A program made the position numbers and the translations under genes. This document shows, piece after piece, positions 27,130-36,005 of a stretch of 64,000 nucleotides of DNA (position 1 is the stretch's first letter; every line of letters begins with the position of its first letter). The stretch is from UBA1845 sp002338715 (GTDB lineage Bacteria; Planctomycetota; Phycisphaerae; UBA1845), in NCBI GenBank assembly GCA_035344155.1, contig DAORAL010000003.1:124001-188000 (forward strand). The letters run 5' to 3'. Below the pieces are notes generated by a model, which saw only the letters and a list, made by a program, of their open reading frames with translations, was not told the origin of the DNA and made no database searches.

Positions 27130-28514
27130 GATTCGCGTTCCCCTGCCGAGTTTGAGTCAAGATGTTGTGGTGATTCGATAGCGTTCCAACCTCCACGGGC
27201 GATCCAGTCGGCATACCAGAGTCCGCTATCTTTGATTGTACGCACCTGCGTTTCGAAATCGCAATGAACCAAGCCGAATCGCTTGGCAAAACCGTGCGCC
27301 CATTCAAGGTTATCGATCAACGACCACACAAAATATCCGCGTAAATCGACGCCTTTTTCTACTGCCCTGCGAGCGGATTCAAAGTGCGTCCGAATATAGT
27401 CGATGCGCTCGGGGTCGTGGACGAAGCCGTCCTCGACGATTTCGTTCTCTTTGGCCATCCCGTTTTCCGTGAGATACACGGGAAGGTTGCCGTATCGTTG
27501 AGTCAGCCAGATCAGCAGCGATTCAAGACCTTCCGCAACGATGGGCCAACCCATCGCGGTTTTCGGTCGATTCGGATCCGACCTGCGGATGTAACCCATC
27601 GGATTCTCACCGGGGGCTGCGCTGACGAGATCGCTGAAGTAGTAATTCGTCGCGATGAAGTCGATCGATTGCTTGACGAGCTTTTGATCTTCATCGGAAA
27701 ACTGCGGGATCAAATCACCGTATGCGCTACGCATTTCATTCGGGTAGTCACCGAACCAGACGGGGTCGCCAAACCAGCCGGCCATGTCGATCAAAGCCCG
27801 CTGCGCTGCGTCGCGATCATCGATCGTGTCGCTGGCGGGATACATGAACTCGCAATTGAGATTGATGCCAATTTCGCCGCGGTATCCACCGGCCCGAAAC
27901 GCTGCGACTGCAAGTGCGTGGGCGCGGAGCAGTTGATGACCGACCTGAAATCCGCGTCGGCGATCCTGAACTCCTGGCGCGAATGCACCATTGAAGTAGC
28001 CGAAATATGCAACGCACCACGGCTCGTTGATGGTAAACCAATGCGACACACGATCGCCGATGCGATCAAAGATGAGTCTTGAGTAGTCTGCAAAGTGGCG
28101 GGCGGTGTCGGGGTGTTCCCAGCCGCCAAGTTTCATTTGCAATGCTTGCGGAAGATCCCAGTGATAAAGCGTGACGTATGGGGCGATGTCGGCTGCGATG
28201 AGTTCATCAACGAGACGGTCATAAAAATCGAGACCGGCTTGGTTGACCGTGCCGGTACCTTCCGGCAGGACGCGGGGCCAACTGATGCTGAACCGGTATC
28301 CCTGAAGGTTGAGCGCCTTCATCAAGGCGACATCATCGCGGTAATGGCTGACATGGTTGCAGGAGCGCAATCCGTTTGCACCGCCCGCGATCTTGCCCGG
28401 AATTTCACAGAAAACGTCCCAAATACTGGTCCCGCGCTGCCCGATTTCGCCTGATCCTTCGATCTGGAAGGCGGAGGTGGCTGCCCCCCAGGTGAATGGT
28501 CTTTTGGTCGTCAT
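27114..28514 (-). CDS. GH1 beta-glucosidase
   Basis: 466 residues, typical GH1 length, starting MTTKRPFTWGAATSAFQIEG; the longer upstream frame is not needed. The acid/base Glu164 is in FTINEPWC and the nucleophile Glu350 in VYLTENGM. Other family motifs are WDLPQAL, SHYRDDVALMKAL and GYFVWSLIDNLEW. No signal peptide, so it is cytoplasmic and would split imported disaccharides. It heads a two-gene minus-strand operon with the secreted PF10091 enzyme. A LacI-type operator and promoter lie ~160 bases upstream. The last ~20 residues, after the conserved C-terminus, are non-conserved. Confidence 0.93.
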   Translation of the reverse strand: MTTKRPFTWGAATSAFQIEGSGEIGQRGTSIWDVFCEIPGKIAGGANGLRSCNHVSHYRDDVALMKALNLQGYRFSISWPRVLPEGTGTVNQAGLDFYDRLVDELIAADIAPYVTLYHWDLPQALQMKLGGWEHPDTARHFADYSRLIFDRIGDRVSHWFTINEPWCVAYFGYFNGAFAPGVQDRRRGFQVGHQLLRAHALAVAAFRAGGYRGEIGINLNCEFMYPASDTIDDRDAAQRALIDMAGWFGDPVWFGDYPNEMRSAYGDLIPQFSDEDQKLVKQSIDFIATNYYFSDLVSAAPGENPMGYIRRSDPNRPKTAMGWPIVAEGLESLLIWLTQRYGNLPVYLTENGMAKENEIVEDGFVHDPERIDYIRTHFESARRAVEKGVDLRGYFVWSLIDNLEWAHGFAKRFGLVHCDFETQVRTIKDSGLWYADWIARGGWNAIESPQHLDSNSAGERESCMES

Positions 28515-28838
28515 TATTGGAGTTTTCCGAAGCCCTGACAGGGGGTTTGACCAATTCGATGACAGATCTAAGATCTTTTCTAGAATAAAGTTGCGCGATA
28601 CATCGTGGCCCATTGAAACCGGGGCGCGAATTCAATGTGATCATAGGTCAGTTCGGCGCTAAAATACATCGTAACAAGGTATGAAAGCGCTTGCAATGGT
28701 GGGTCGGCGCGTTTATGATGGACTATAGTCCGAGGGCGTCTCTACCGCTGCACCGGACTCTCTTCCGCGGCAGCGATTATTGTGAGCAAATGTGGCTCTG
28801 CGGCGACTTTTCAAATCTCTCATTTTGGAGGAGTAAAG
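28515..28838. other. Divergent regulatory region between GH1 and the PEP-CTERM gene
   Basis: 324 bases containing the shared LacI-type site 3 and a minus-strand promoter-like pair (listed separately). The plus-strand gene has a strong GGAGGAG just inside the region's right end. No other gene is evident. Confidence 0.5.
28668..28696 (-). promoter_or_regulatory. LacI-type operator, site 3, over a minus-strand promoter (GH1 operon)
   Basis: TGAAAGC-GCTTGCA at 28682-28695 is the reverse complement of site 1. Read on the minus strand, TTGCAA (28696-28691) and TACGAT (28673-28668) are 17 bases apart and form a promoter-like pair. The operator covers the -35 and part of the spacer. The site is 168 bases from the GH1 start and 144 bases from the divergent PEP-CTERM gene, so both could be controlled. 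Confidence 0.6.
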
Positions 28839-29648
28839 ATGCAACAAAGGAAAGGCACAAGCTATTCACTGCTGGTCGCAGTGGCTACGGTCACCGCGCT
28901 GGGTGTTGCGGTTGAGGCCATGGCGGCTCCAACGGTCACGGGTGCGCTGCTCAATACCCGCGTCTTCAATGACGATGGCGGTTCAACGCTCAACACAATC
29001 AACAACTTTCCCACTCAGGTGCAGTTCGACGACACAACGAATTCAGGTGCCGGTTTCGCAAATCTGCACAACTTCCACCTCGCCAGCGATTTCATCACCG
29101 AAGCCGTGTTCAACAACGGCGACAGCTTTGACTTCTCAGCCGACCTGACAATCAGCGGCGACGGTCAAGGCGAAGGCGGTCTTCAAGTCGCACCCTGGTG
29201 GTCGCACAATGTCGACGGCCGCTTCAACTTCCGGACCACCGATGGCGAAATCGCCGTTTTCGGTGGTCGTCTTCCTTTTTACAGCTTCACCGGTTCGCAG
29301 GGCCTGACCTACACCAAGGGTGACACGGTCAATGTCGGCGTGAAGTATCGCGCGAATGGCCTCAGCTCAGGTTCACCCGCGACGATTGAGTATTTGCTGA
29401 CCCTCGGTGGAAATGATTACACCAGCGGCCCGTTGGCATTCGATGAAGGCAATGCAGCTGAAGGCATGGGCACGTGGGGCATGCTCGATGACGCCCGCGT
29501 TGGTGGTTATGTCCAGTACTTCACCGGTGGCAGTGGTGCAGGCAACGGTCTGGTCGCGAACTTTGGCAACATGAGCTTTGTACCTGAACCGGCAAGTCTC
29601 GCGCTGTTGGCGATGGGTGCCGTGACGATGCTTCGTCGTCGTCGCTAG
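28839..29648 (+). CDS. PEP-CTERM-anchored secreted protein
   Basis: 269 residues, with GGAGGAG 6-7 bases before the ATG. A signal peptide ends near AMAA. The middle is a beta-rich domain with an aromatic/Gly composition (GEGGLQVAPWWSHNVDGRF), possibly a lectin-like or carbohydrate-binding fold; no family was recognised. The C-terminus VPEPASLALLAMGAVTMLRRRR is a complete PEP-CTERM signal: the VPEP motif, a hydrophobic helix and an Arg cluster. It is recognised by exosortase for removal of the tail and attachment to exopolysaccharide or the surface. It is divergent from GH1 and may share its operator. Confidence 0.8.
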   Translation: MQQRKGTSYSLLVAVATVTALGVAVEAMAAPTVTGALLNTRVFNDDGGSTLNTINNFPTQVQFDDTTNSGAGFANLHNFHLASDFITEAVFNNGDSFDFSADLTISGDGQGEGGLQVAPWWSHNVDGRFNFRTTDGEIAVFGGRLPFYSFTGSQGLTYTKGDTVNVGVKYRANGLSSGSPATIEYLLTLGGNDYTSGPLAFDEGNAAEGMGTWGMLDDARVGGYVQYFTGGSGAGNGLVANFGNMSFVPEPASLALLAMGAVTMLRRRR

Positions 29649-29728
29649 TCAAATGAAGTTTGAATGCTGCGCGTTGACGCGCCTGATCCAATGGCGCGAT
29701 GCGTGCGGACGATTGTTTTCCTTCATTG

Positions 29729-29760
29729 CGATGCGGCAGCAGCGAATCGCTGCCGCATCG
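29729..29760. terminator. Perfect 12-bp hairpin after the PEP-CTERM gene
   Basis: CGATGCGGCAGC (29729-29740) and GCTGCCGCATCG (29749-29760) flank an 8-base loop, 80 bases after the stop. No T-tract follows, so it may be an RNA-stabilising 3' hairpin or a Rho-independent terminator of poor quality. Confidence 0.5.
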
Positions 29761-29805
29761 GACTGAGGGGAATACGCAGATGAATTCGGGGGAACACGGG
29801 GACGT

Positions 29806-30705
29806 ATGAAGCAAGGGATGGCCAACATGCGATTGAGAAGAAACCGAGCTGGATTCACGCTGGTCGAACTGTTGGTGGTGATATCCATCATCGCTTTGCT
29901 TGTCTCGATCCTGCTGCCTTCCCTCAAGAAGGCGCGCGATCAGGCGAAGGACACATTGTGCAAGGCGAACATGCATCAACTGGGTCTCGCGGTTCAATAC
30001 TACGTGCAAGATTCCCAAGATCACCTGCCATGGATTCCGGGCGTTCCGATTGGCGGTGGCAGCCCGTACCACAAAGCCCCCTTCAAACAATACCGACATA
30101 TCCTGCAACTCTGGCCTTACCTTAAAGATCTGAAAATCTACGAGTGCCCAAAGGCGAAGTCGGCCAACGCAAAAGGTGGCCAACCCGGTGCTCGGTCAAT
30201 CACGGCAGAAGAATTCGTTTCGATGCAGGATAGTGCCAGTCCTTCGATGACCCAGTACTTCGCGGTCAAGAGCGACCCGCTCGTCAAGAAGTTTGTTCAG
30301 AATCGTGAATTCTCGTTCGTCAGCGTGCAGGAGTTTCAGGACCCAAGCACGAAGTTGCTGAAGAATGTGTACACAGAGTATTGGTTCAACGATTGGAATG
30401 ACGGAGCCGGTGACATTCCGGCGATCAGCGGAAATCTGATCAACATGATTCCGTTCCCCGATTTGTCGGTGATGTTCAGCGATGCATTGCCACAGCGTCC
30501 GCGTCACAACGGCGGGCATCACATTCTCTTCCTCGACACCCACGTCGAGTGGTTCAAGCAAGAACGATATTTCGACTACGAAGCCGGCAGTTATCAAGAG
30601 GCGAACGATAAAGATCGGTTTGGTAATCGCCCGTATTGGTCGTGGGGTTTGAGCAAGGGCGGAAACAAGGTCGTGGACGGTTCGACGGGTCAGTACTCGA
30701 ACTAG
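29806..30705 (+). CDS. Type II secretion pseudopilin-like protein (planctomycete type)
   Basis: 299 residues. The short basic leader is followed by the prepilin peptidase site, AG-FTLVELLVVISIIALLVSILLPSL, at residues ~15-38. A globular domain follows with TLCKANMHQLGLAVQYYVQD and, near the end, HHILFLDTHVEWFK, which resembles the 'H-x9-DG' ending of planctomycete pseudopilin families. Such proteins are greatly expanded in planctomycetes and are often cargo-like rather than core pilus subunits. It sits between the PEP-CTERM gene and a carbohydrate-binding protein, so a role in displaying or secreting glycan-handling proteins is possible. ATGs at 29818 and 29827 are alternative starts. Confidence 0.85.
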   Translation: MKQGMANMRLRRNRAGFTLVELLVVISIIALLVSILLPSLKKARDQAKDTLCKANMHQLGLAVQYYVQDSQDHLPWIPGVPIGGGSPYHKAPFKQYRHILQLWPYLKDLKIYECPKAKSANAKGGQPGARSITAEEFVSMQDSASPSMTQYFAVKSDPLVKKFVQNREFSFVSVQEFQDPSTKLLKNVYTEYWFNDWNDGAGDIPAISGNLINMIPFPDLSVMFSDALPQRPRHNGGHHILFLDTHVEWFKQERYFDYEAGSYQEANDKDRFGNRPYWSWGLSKGGNKVVDGSTGQYSN

Positions 30706-30869
30706 GCGGATTGCGCATTCGGCGGATCAGGTCGAAAGCCAATCGCGCGTGGTTGCGGTCCAAGAGGTTGAACGAAGTCAACAGGTTTGATTGAAGATCA
30801 AAACGTCGCACGAGTGCAGTCCACTTGGGCGGAAAGCGGCAAAGTTCAAGAGGCGGAAGGAAAGCAGTG

Positions 30870-32690
30870 ATGAAAGCTCAAAAAACATTGGTATTGGCGA
30901 TGCTTGCGTCGCTGATTTCGTTCGGAGCAGCAAATGCAGCTCAAAATATCTTGCTCAACGGCAGCATCGAAGACAGCGACGCAAATGCGCTGGATCCGTT
31001 TGTTCCCGGTGGATGGGAACTCAGCGGCAACGTGATTGAACGCTCGTCGGAGGCGAATCTCGTCCCGGTCGGCGCAGGACACGCGCTGAAGGCATTCCAA
31101 AGCAACCCGACCGAACTGGCGTTCCAGGATATCCCGGTCGCGGGTGGCTCGGACAGTGTCACGGTCAGTGCTCAGTTGTATACCAGAACAGGTGACAAAG
31201 TCGGCGGGAACGCGATTGCGGGTATCGCACTCGGATTCTTCGACAACGGAGGCAATCAGGTCGGCGGTGCCACGCAGTTTAACTTCGTGATGGATGCGTC
31301 TTCGCCGGCTGACACCTGGATTCCGGCGTCAATCGGCCCGGTGGCGGCGCCTGCGGGAGCAACCAAAGCCAGAATGACCTGCGTCTGGATTGCAAGCTCC
31401 GGTTCCGGTGCTGCGTTTTGGGACGACGCACGGTTGACCCTCAACGGCGATCCGACCAACCTCCTCGCCAACGGTGATTTTGAGTTGGCTGGTCCCGGTG
31501 AAGCGTCCCCCAATGCAGTGGCTGAATGGGGCGGATTCGGTGATCAGCGTCCTTCAGAAGATCATTCGCTTCACGGTGATGTCAGCTTGAAGATCGGCAC
31601 CGATTCGGCGTTCAGTGGACTGTTCCAGAACATGACCGAGGTCTTTGAAGGCGAACGCGTTTTGCTCAAAGGACGCGTGTTGCACACCTCGACCAACGGT
31701 TTGACGAACAACGCCCTTGCCGGTTTGAAGCTTGAATTCTCACCGCCCGGTGGTTCATCGCTGCCGCCGCCTTCGGAAAACTTCCCATTCGGTGCGGACT
31801 CGACGTCCAACGCGTGGGTGATGATCGACATCGGTACCATTGGTGTTGAAGTTCCGGATGATGCCGGTCTCGCCCGTATTACGATGATCATGTTCCCCGA
31901 TGCGTCGACCAACAGCGTCGTTTATTTTGATCAGGCGTTCGCGGCATTGTCCCGCGCCCCGTCAACGAACCTGTTGACCAACTCGAGTTTTGAAAACGGA
32001 TTCGGTGGTCCCAACGGAATCGACGATTGGCAGGAGTTTGGTCCGGAAGCACAGCTTTCGTTTGAAGTCGGTGGGTTGGAGAACAACCTGGTGGATGAAG
32101 ATGTGTTTGGTGCCAGTGCGAAGATGGCTGGTTCCGATTTCACCGGTATCTCGCAAGAAATTTCGCTGCCATCGACGCTTCTGCCAAATGAAACGTTGTA
32201 CGTGCGGGCTTTCGTCAGGCAGCAGGATGTCGAAGCCCAGCAGCTTCACGGTACCGCAAAAGCCGGCGTCAAGATCGAATGGATCGCGGGAACGCTTCCC
32301 GGCGTTATCGATATTGGCAGCAGTGCCGATGATCATACGATTGACTCCACCAGTCCGACCGATGTCTGGATTCCATTGGAAATCGACTTCACGATGCCAG
32401 CCGGCAATGCCGCGTTGACGCGAGCTGTCTGCATTGTGTCAGCCGGCACGGGAACGGGCGAAGTCTTCTTTGACAATCTTGAAGCCGTCATCACCAATCG
32501 TTTCGATGGCGCAGATGCCGACGGCGACGACGACGAAGACCTGTTCAACTTCGGCGAGTTCCAACGGTGTTTCACCGGTAGCGGTGCGGGCGATCTCGAT
32601 TGGAATTGCACGGTGTTCGACAACGACGAAGATATCGACATCGATCTGGTTGACTTCAACTACTTCCACCCGAGAATCACGGGCCCGTAA
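30870..32690 (+). CDS. Secreted triple carbohydrate-binding-like module protein with dockerin-type tail
   Basis: 606 residues, with GGAAGGAAA upstream of the ATG at 30870. The signal peptide ends at GAANA (~23). Three homologous modules start with NILLNGSIED, NLLANGDFEL and NLLTNSSFEN (~residues 25, 210 and 385). Each continues with an aromatic-containing beta-sandwich pattern and a closing 'A.R......S....VFFDN/VYFDQ' strand. This is the layout of CBM4/9/22-like domains. The final ~50 residues carry an Asp-rich tail (DADGDDDEDLFNFGEF, then Cys-Phe-Thr-Gly). No catalytic domain. It probably binds glucan at the cell surface. A good intrinsic terminator follows. Confidence 0.75.
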   Translation: MKAQKTLVLAMLASLISFGAANAAQNILLNGSIEDSDANALDPFVPGGWELSGNVIERSSEANLVPVGAGHALKAFQSNPTELAFQDIPVAGGSDSVTVSAQLYTRTGDKVGGNAIAGIALGFFDNGGNQVGGATQFNFVMDASSPADTWIPASIGPVAAPAGATKARMTCVWIASSGSGAAFWDDARLTLNGDPTNLLANGDFELAGPGEASPNAVAEWGGFGDQRPSEDHSLHGDVSLKIGTDSAFSGLFQNMTEVFEGERVLLKGRVLHTSTNGLTNNALAGLKLEFSPPGGSSLPPPSENFPFGADSTSNAWVMIDIGTIGVEVPDDAGLARITMIMFPDASTNSVVYFDQAFAALSRAPSTNLLTNSSFENGFGGPNGIDDWQEFGPEAQLSFEVGGLENNLVDEDVFGASAKMAGSDFTGISQEISLPSTLLPNETLYVRAFVRQQDVEAQQLHGTAKAGVKIEWIAGTLPGVIDIGSSADDHTIDSTSPTDVWIPLEIDFTMPAGNAALTRAVCIVSAGTGTGEVFFDNLEAVITNRFDGADADGDDDEDLFNFGEFQRCFTGSGAGDLDWNCTVFDNDEDIDIDLVDFNYFHPRITGP

Positions 32691-32736
32691 GGAAGACGCC
32701 CAGTACGCTGAATGTCAGCAAAACAAAGACAACCGA

Positions 32737-32770
32737 ATGCCCTGCCGGATCTTCCGCGCAGGGCATTTTT
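32737..32770 (+). terminator. Intrinsic terminator
   Basis: The 9-bp stem ATGCCCTGC (32737-32745) / GCAGGGCAT (32758-32766) encloses a 12-base loop and is followed by five T residues (32766-32770). It ends the transcript of the triple-module protein, 47 bases after its stop codon. Confidence 0.85.
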
Positions 32771-32813
32771 ATGCGCAGACGACAACTCTTGCAGAATTCG
32801 AGGCAAATCAATA

Positions 32814-35800
32814 ATGCGTAAATCCAAATTGGCCGTCGATCGCAGCACCTGGGCTTTGATTACCGCGCTTCTCATCGCAACATCCCTCGCCAATGCCGCA
32901 CCAACTATATTGGATGACTTTGAGACGTTGGATCGGTGGACCGTCAACGCGAATGATGGAGTCGTGGCCTCCATCAAGCCGGCGCCCGGCGTTGATGGCA
33001 AGTGCATGCAGCTGGATTTCGATTTTCGCGCGGGGGCGGGGTTTGTTGTGATCCGTCGCGTCGTTGACTTTGAACTGCCGGAAAACTATCGGTTCGCATT
33101 TGCGCTGAGGGGGGAAGCGCCTTCAAACAATTTGGAATTCAAACTTGTCGATCCGTCGGGTGACAACGTTTGGTGGGTCAATCGACGGAACCTGACCTTC
33201 CCCAAAACATGGGAGACCACACGCTACAAAGCCAGACACTTCGAGTTCGCATGGGGACCGGCTGGCAATGTCCCGATGAAGCGACTCGGCGCCATCGAAT
33301 TCGCGGTGGCGGCTAGCAGCGGTGGGAAAGGGCGCGTGTTCATCGATTCACTCACTTACGAAGCCCTGCCCAAACCCAAGCCGGTCACGACTGCGCCGGG
33401 CATCCGGTTTTCTTCAAATACCAGCGTCGACTCCGCGAAACTCAAGACGCTTCCGCAAGACGGTACTGTTCACTGGCGACCGGCTGACGATGACGAATCG
33501 CGTTGGCTCGAACTCGACTTTCACGATGTGCGCGAATTGGGCGGTATCGTCATCGATTGGGCGGCTGACAATTATGCACGCAACTACGACGTTGAATTGA
33601 CGCTCGACGGTTCGACTTGGGAACGCGCGGCGAGCGTTCGTGATGGCAATGGCCGACGTGACTACATACCGACGCGCGACGCCGAGGCGCTGGGCGTGCG
33701 CGTGGTGATTGCGGATGACGGACCGATCGAGATGCGCAGCGTGACCGTGCGCGATGTTGAATTTTCGCAGGATCAGAACCGGCTCTTTGAATCGATCACA
33801 GCCGAGTCGCCTCGCGGAAATTTCCCGGCGTACTTTCTAAGAGAGCATGCGCCCTGGACGATCGTCGGTGTATCCGGTGATACGAATGAAGCGCTCGTTG
33901 GTGCGTACGGACAGGTGGAGGTCAAACGCAGCGGCTGGTCGCTCGAACCGTTCTTGAATATTGGGGGCAAACTGCAAACCTGGGCGGATGCATCGATCAA
34001 ACAATCGTTGGTGGAGGGCTACATTCCGATCCCGTCCGTCACGTGGGGCATCGACGGTTTGCAACTGACAACGACCGCGTTTGCGGATGGCGACGCCGAA
34101 TCTTCGGAACTCGTCGTGTCATACGCGATACAAAACCAAAGCGCCGAGTCGGTCGAAGGCAATTTTTTCCTGGCCATCCGACCTTTTCAGGTGTTGCCAC
34201 CGTGGCAGAATCTGAACATCACCGGGGGCGCGACATCCATCGATGCGATTTCAAGAGATGGTACAGGCGTTCACGTCAATGAAGATCCGCCGCTTGAACT
34301 TTGGACAACACCGGACGGATTTGGAGCGACCACTTTCGATGGCGGCGATATCAGCGAATACCTGGCCGCCAACGAACTGCCTATATCGCAAATGGTAGCG
34401 TGTAGCGATGGCAGTGCGTCGGGGGGGCTGCGCTATGCGTATGAACTTGCGCCCGGTGAAGACAAACTTGTCGTCGTCTCGATTCCGATGCATAAGGCGG
34501 CTAAGGCGGTGGCAAGTGGGGTCTCAGATCGCGATTACGCAAAACGCCTAACCAAGGCCGCTGATTCCTGGCGGACCATGCTCAATCGGGTGCGTTTGAA
34601 GCTCCCGCAATCACTGAAGCAATTGGAGGACACGTTCCGCGCGACGCAGGCGTATATCCTGATCAATCGCGACGGGCCAGCGATTCAGCCGGGTTCGCGG
34701 ACGTACGAGCGCAGTTGGATTCGCGATGGATCGGTGACATCCACGGCGCTGCTGTCGTGCGGACATACGGATGCGGTGCGCGAATATCTGGATTGGTATG
34801 CGGGCAATCAATACCCCGATGGCAAGGTGCCATGCGTGGTTGATCGACGCGGTCCGGACCCGGTTCCGGAGCATGACAGCAGCGGCGAGTTGATCTACGC
34901 GATCAACACCTTCTATCGATTCACGCACGATCGAGCGTTTCTCGAATCCAAAGTCTCGAATGTGAAGCGAGCGGTGGACTACGTCGAAGCGCTTCGCAAT
35001 CAACGCACCACCGATCATTACAAACACGGTGAAGGCGTGACCCGGGCGTGCTATGGCCTCGTGCCCGAATCGATCAGTCACGAGGGATACAGTGCCAAGC
35101 CCATGCATTCCTACTGGGACAATTTCTTCGTTGTCAAAGGTTTTAAGGATGCGGCTTCGATCGCAAATGAGTTGCAGGATTCTGAATTCGCGAAGCGTTG
35201 CACGAAGCTACACGATGCCCATCGCGACGCCCTGTATGACTCGCTCGATCTGTCGATGAAGCTGCACGACATCAAATACCTTCCTGGTTGCGCAGAGTTG
35301 GGCGACTTCGACGCGACGTCGACCGCGATCGCGGTCTTCCCATGCGAGCAACTTCAACACCTGCCTTCGGAGGCACTCGCGTTTACATTTGATCGCTACT
35401 TCGATTTCTTCCAGAAACGTGCGTCTGGTCAGGTGGAGTGGAACGATTACACGCCGTATGAGATTCGGATTGTCGATGCGTACGTGCGGATGGGGCAGCC
35501 GAAGCGGGCCCGCGCACTGCTTGATTTCTTTTTGAAGGATCAGCGACCAAACGCATGGCGACAGTGGGCCGAGGTGGTCTGGCGCGATCCGAAGGCGCCG
35601 CGATTTCGCGGCGACATGCCGCATACCTGGGTGGGAAGCGCGCTGATCAATTCGGTGCGATCGATGTTCGTGTACGAACGCGATGGTCAATTGGTGTTGC
35701 TAGCCGGCGCGGGCGAGACTTGGCTCGCCGAAGATTCGGGCGTGGAGATTGAAGGTTTCCCGACGTACTTTGGAACACTGAATCTGCGCGCGTCTATGAC

Positions 35801-35981
35801 CGGTAACACGATGACTGTCGAACTGGCCGGTGATGCTCGCCCACCGAAAGGATTCGAGTTGACACTACCGCGCAAAGCCGCGCCAACCGATGTCGTGGTA
35901 GATGGAAAACCCGTTGCTGTTCCAACCGGTCAGCGTATCGCTCTGGACAGCGCGCGGCGCATTGTTGTCACTTGGCGCTGA
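32814..35981 (+). CDS. Large secreted (alpha/alpha)6 glycosidase-like protein with binding domains
   Basis: 1055 residues from the ATG at 32814. The longer frame starts inside the terminator region and is rejected. Signal peptide to ~SLANA. A beta-sandwich domain at ~30-185 (ILDDFETLDRW..., VFIDSLTYE) resembles CBM11-type modules. A discoidin/F5-8C-like domain lies at ~195-310 (WLELDFHDVRELGGIVIDW). A long beta domain follows, then a helical domain at ~600-960 with RTYERSWIRDGSVTSTALL, the W-x-RD pattern of GH15/GH63-like enzymes, and SWxNFFVVKGF and HTWVGSA further on. Catalytic Glu/Asp residues cannot be fixed by eye. Probably a glucan-acting hydrolase; the family is uncertain. Confidence 0.7.
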   Translation: MRKSKLAVDRSTWALITALLIATSLANAAPTILDDFETLDRWTVNANDGVVASIKPAPGVDGKCMQLDFDFRAGAGFVVIRRVVDFELPENYRFAFALRGEAPSNNLEFKLVDPSGDNVWWVNRRNLTFPKTWETTRYKARHFEFAWGPAGNVPMKRLGAIEFAVAASSGGKGRVFIDSLTYEALPKPKPVTTAPGIRFSSNTSVDSAKLKTLPQDGTVHWRPADDDESRWLELDFHDVRELGGIVIDWAADNYARNYDVELTLDGSTWERAASVRDGNGRRDYIPTRDAEALGVRVVIADDGPIEMRSVTVRDVEFSQDQNRLFESITAESPRGNFPAYFLREHAPWTIVGVSGDTNEALVGAYGQVEVKRSGWSLEPFLNIGGKLQTWADASIKQSLVEGYIPIPSVTWGIDGLQLTTTAFADGDAESSELVVSYAIQNQSAESVEGNFFLAIRPFQVLPPWQNLNITGGATSIDAISRDGTGVHVNEDPPLELWTTPDGFGATTFDGGDISEYLAANELPISQMVACSDGSASGGLRYAYELAPGEDKLVVVSIPMHKAAKAVASGVSDRDYAKRLTKAADSWRTMLNRVRLKLPQSLKQLEDTFRATQAYILINRDGPAIQPGSRTYERSWIRDGSVTSTALLSCGHTDAVREYLDWYAGNQYPDGKVPCVVDRRGPDPVPEHDSSGELIYAINTFYRFTHDRAFLESKVSNVKRAVDYVEALRNQRTTDHYKHGEGVTRACYGLVPESISHEGYSAKPMHSYWDNFFVVKGFKDAASIANELQDSEFAKRCTKLHDAHRDALYDSLDLSMKLHDIKYLPGCAELGDFDATSTAIAVFPCEQLQHLPSEALAFTFDRYFDFFQKRASGQVEWNDYTPYEIRIVDAYVRMGQPKRARALLDFFLKDQRPNAWRQWAEVVWRDPKAPRFRGDMPHTWVGSALINSVRSMFVYERDGQLVLLAGAGETWLAEDSGVEIEGFPTYFGTLNLRASMTGNTMTVELAGDARPPKGFELTLPRKAAPTDVVVDGKPVAVPTGQRIALDSARRIVVTWR

Positions 35982-36005
35982 GACTTGGCATCACCGGAGC
36001 GGAAC

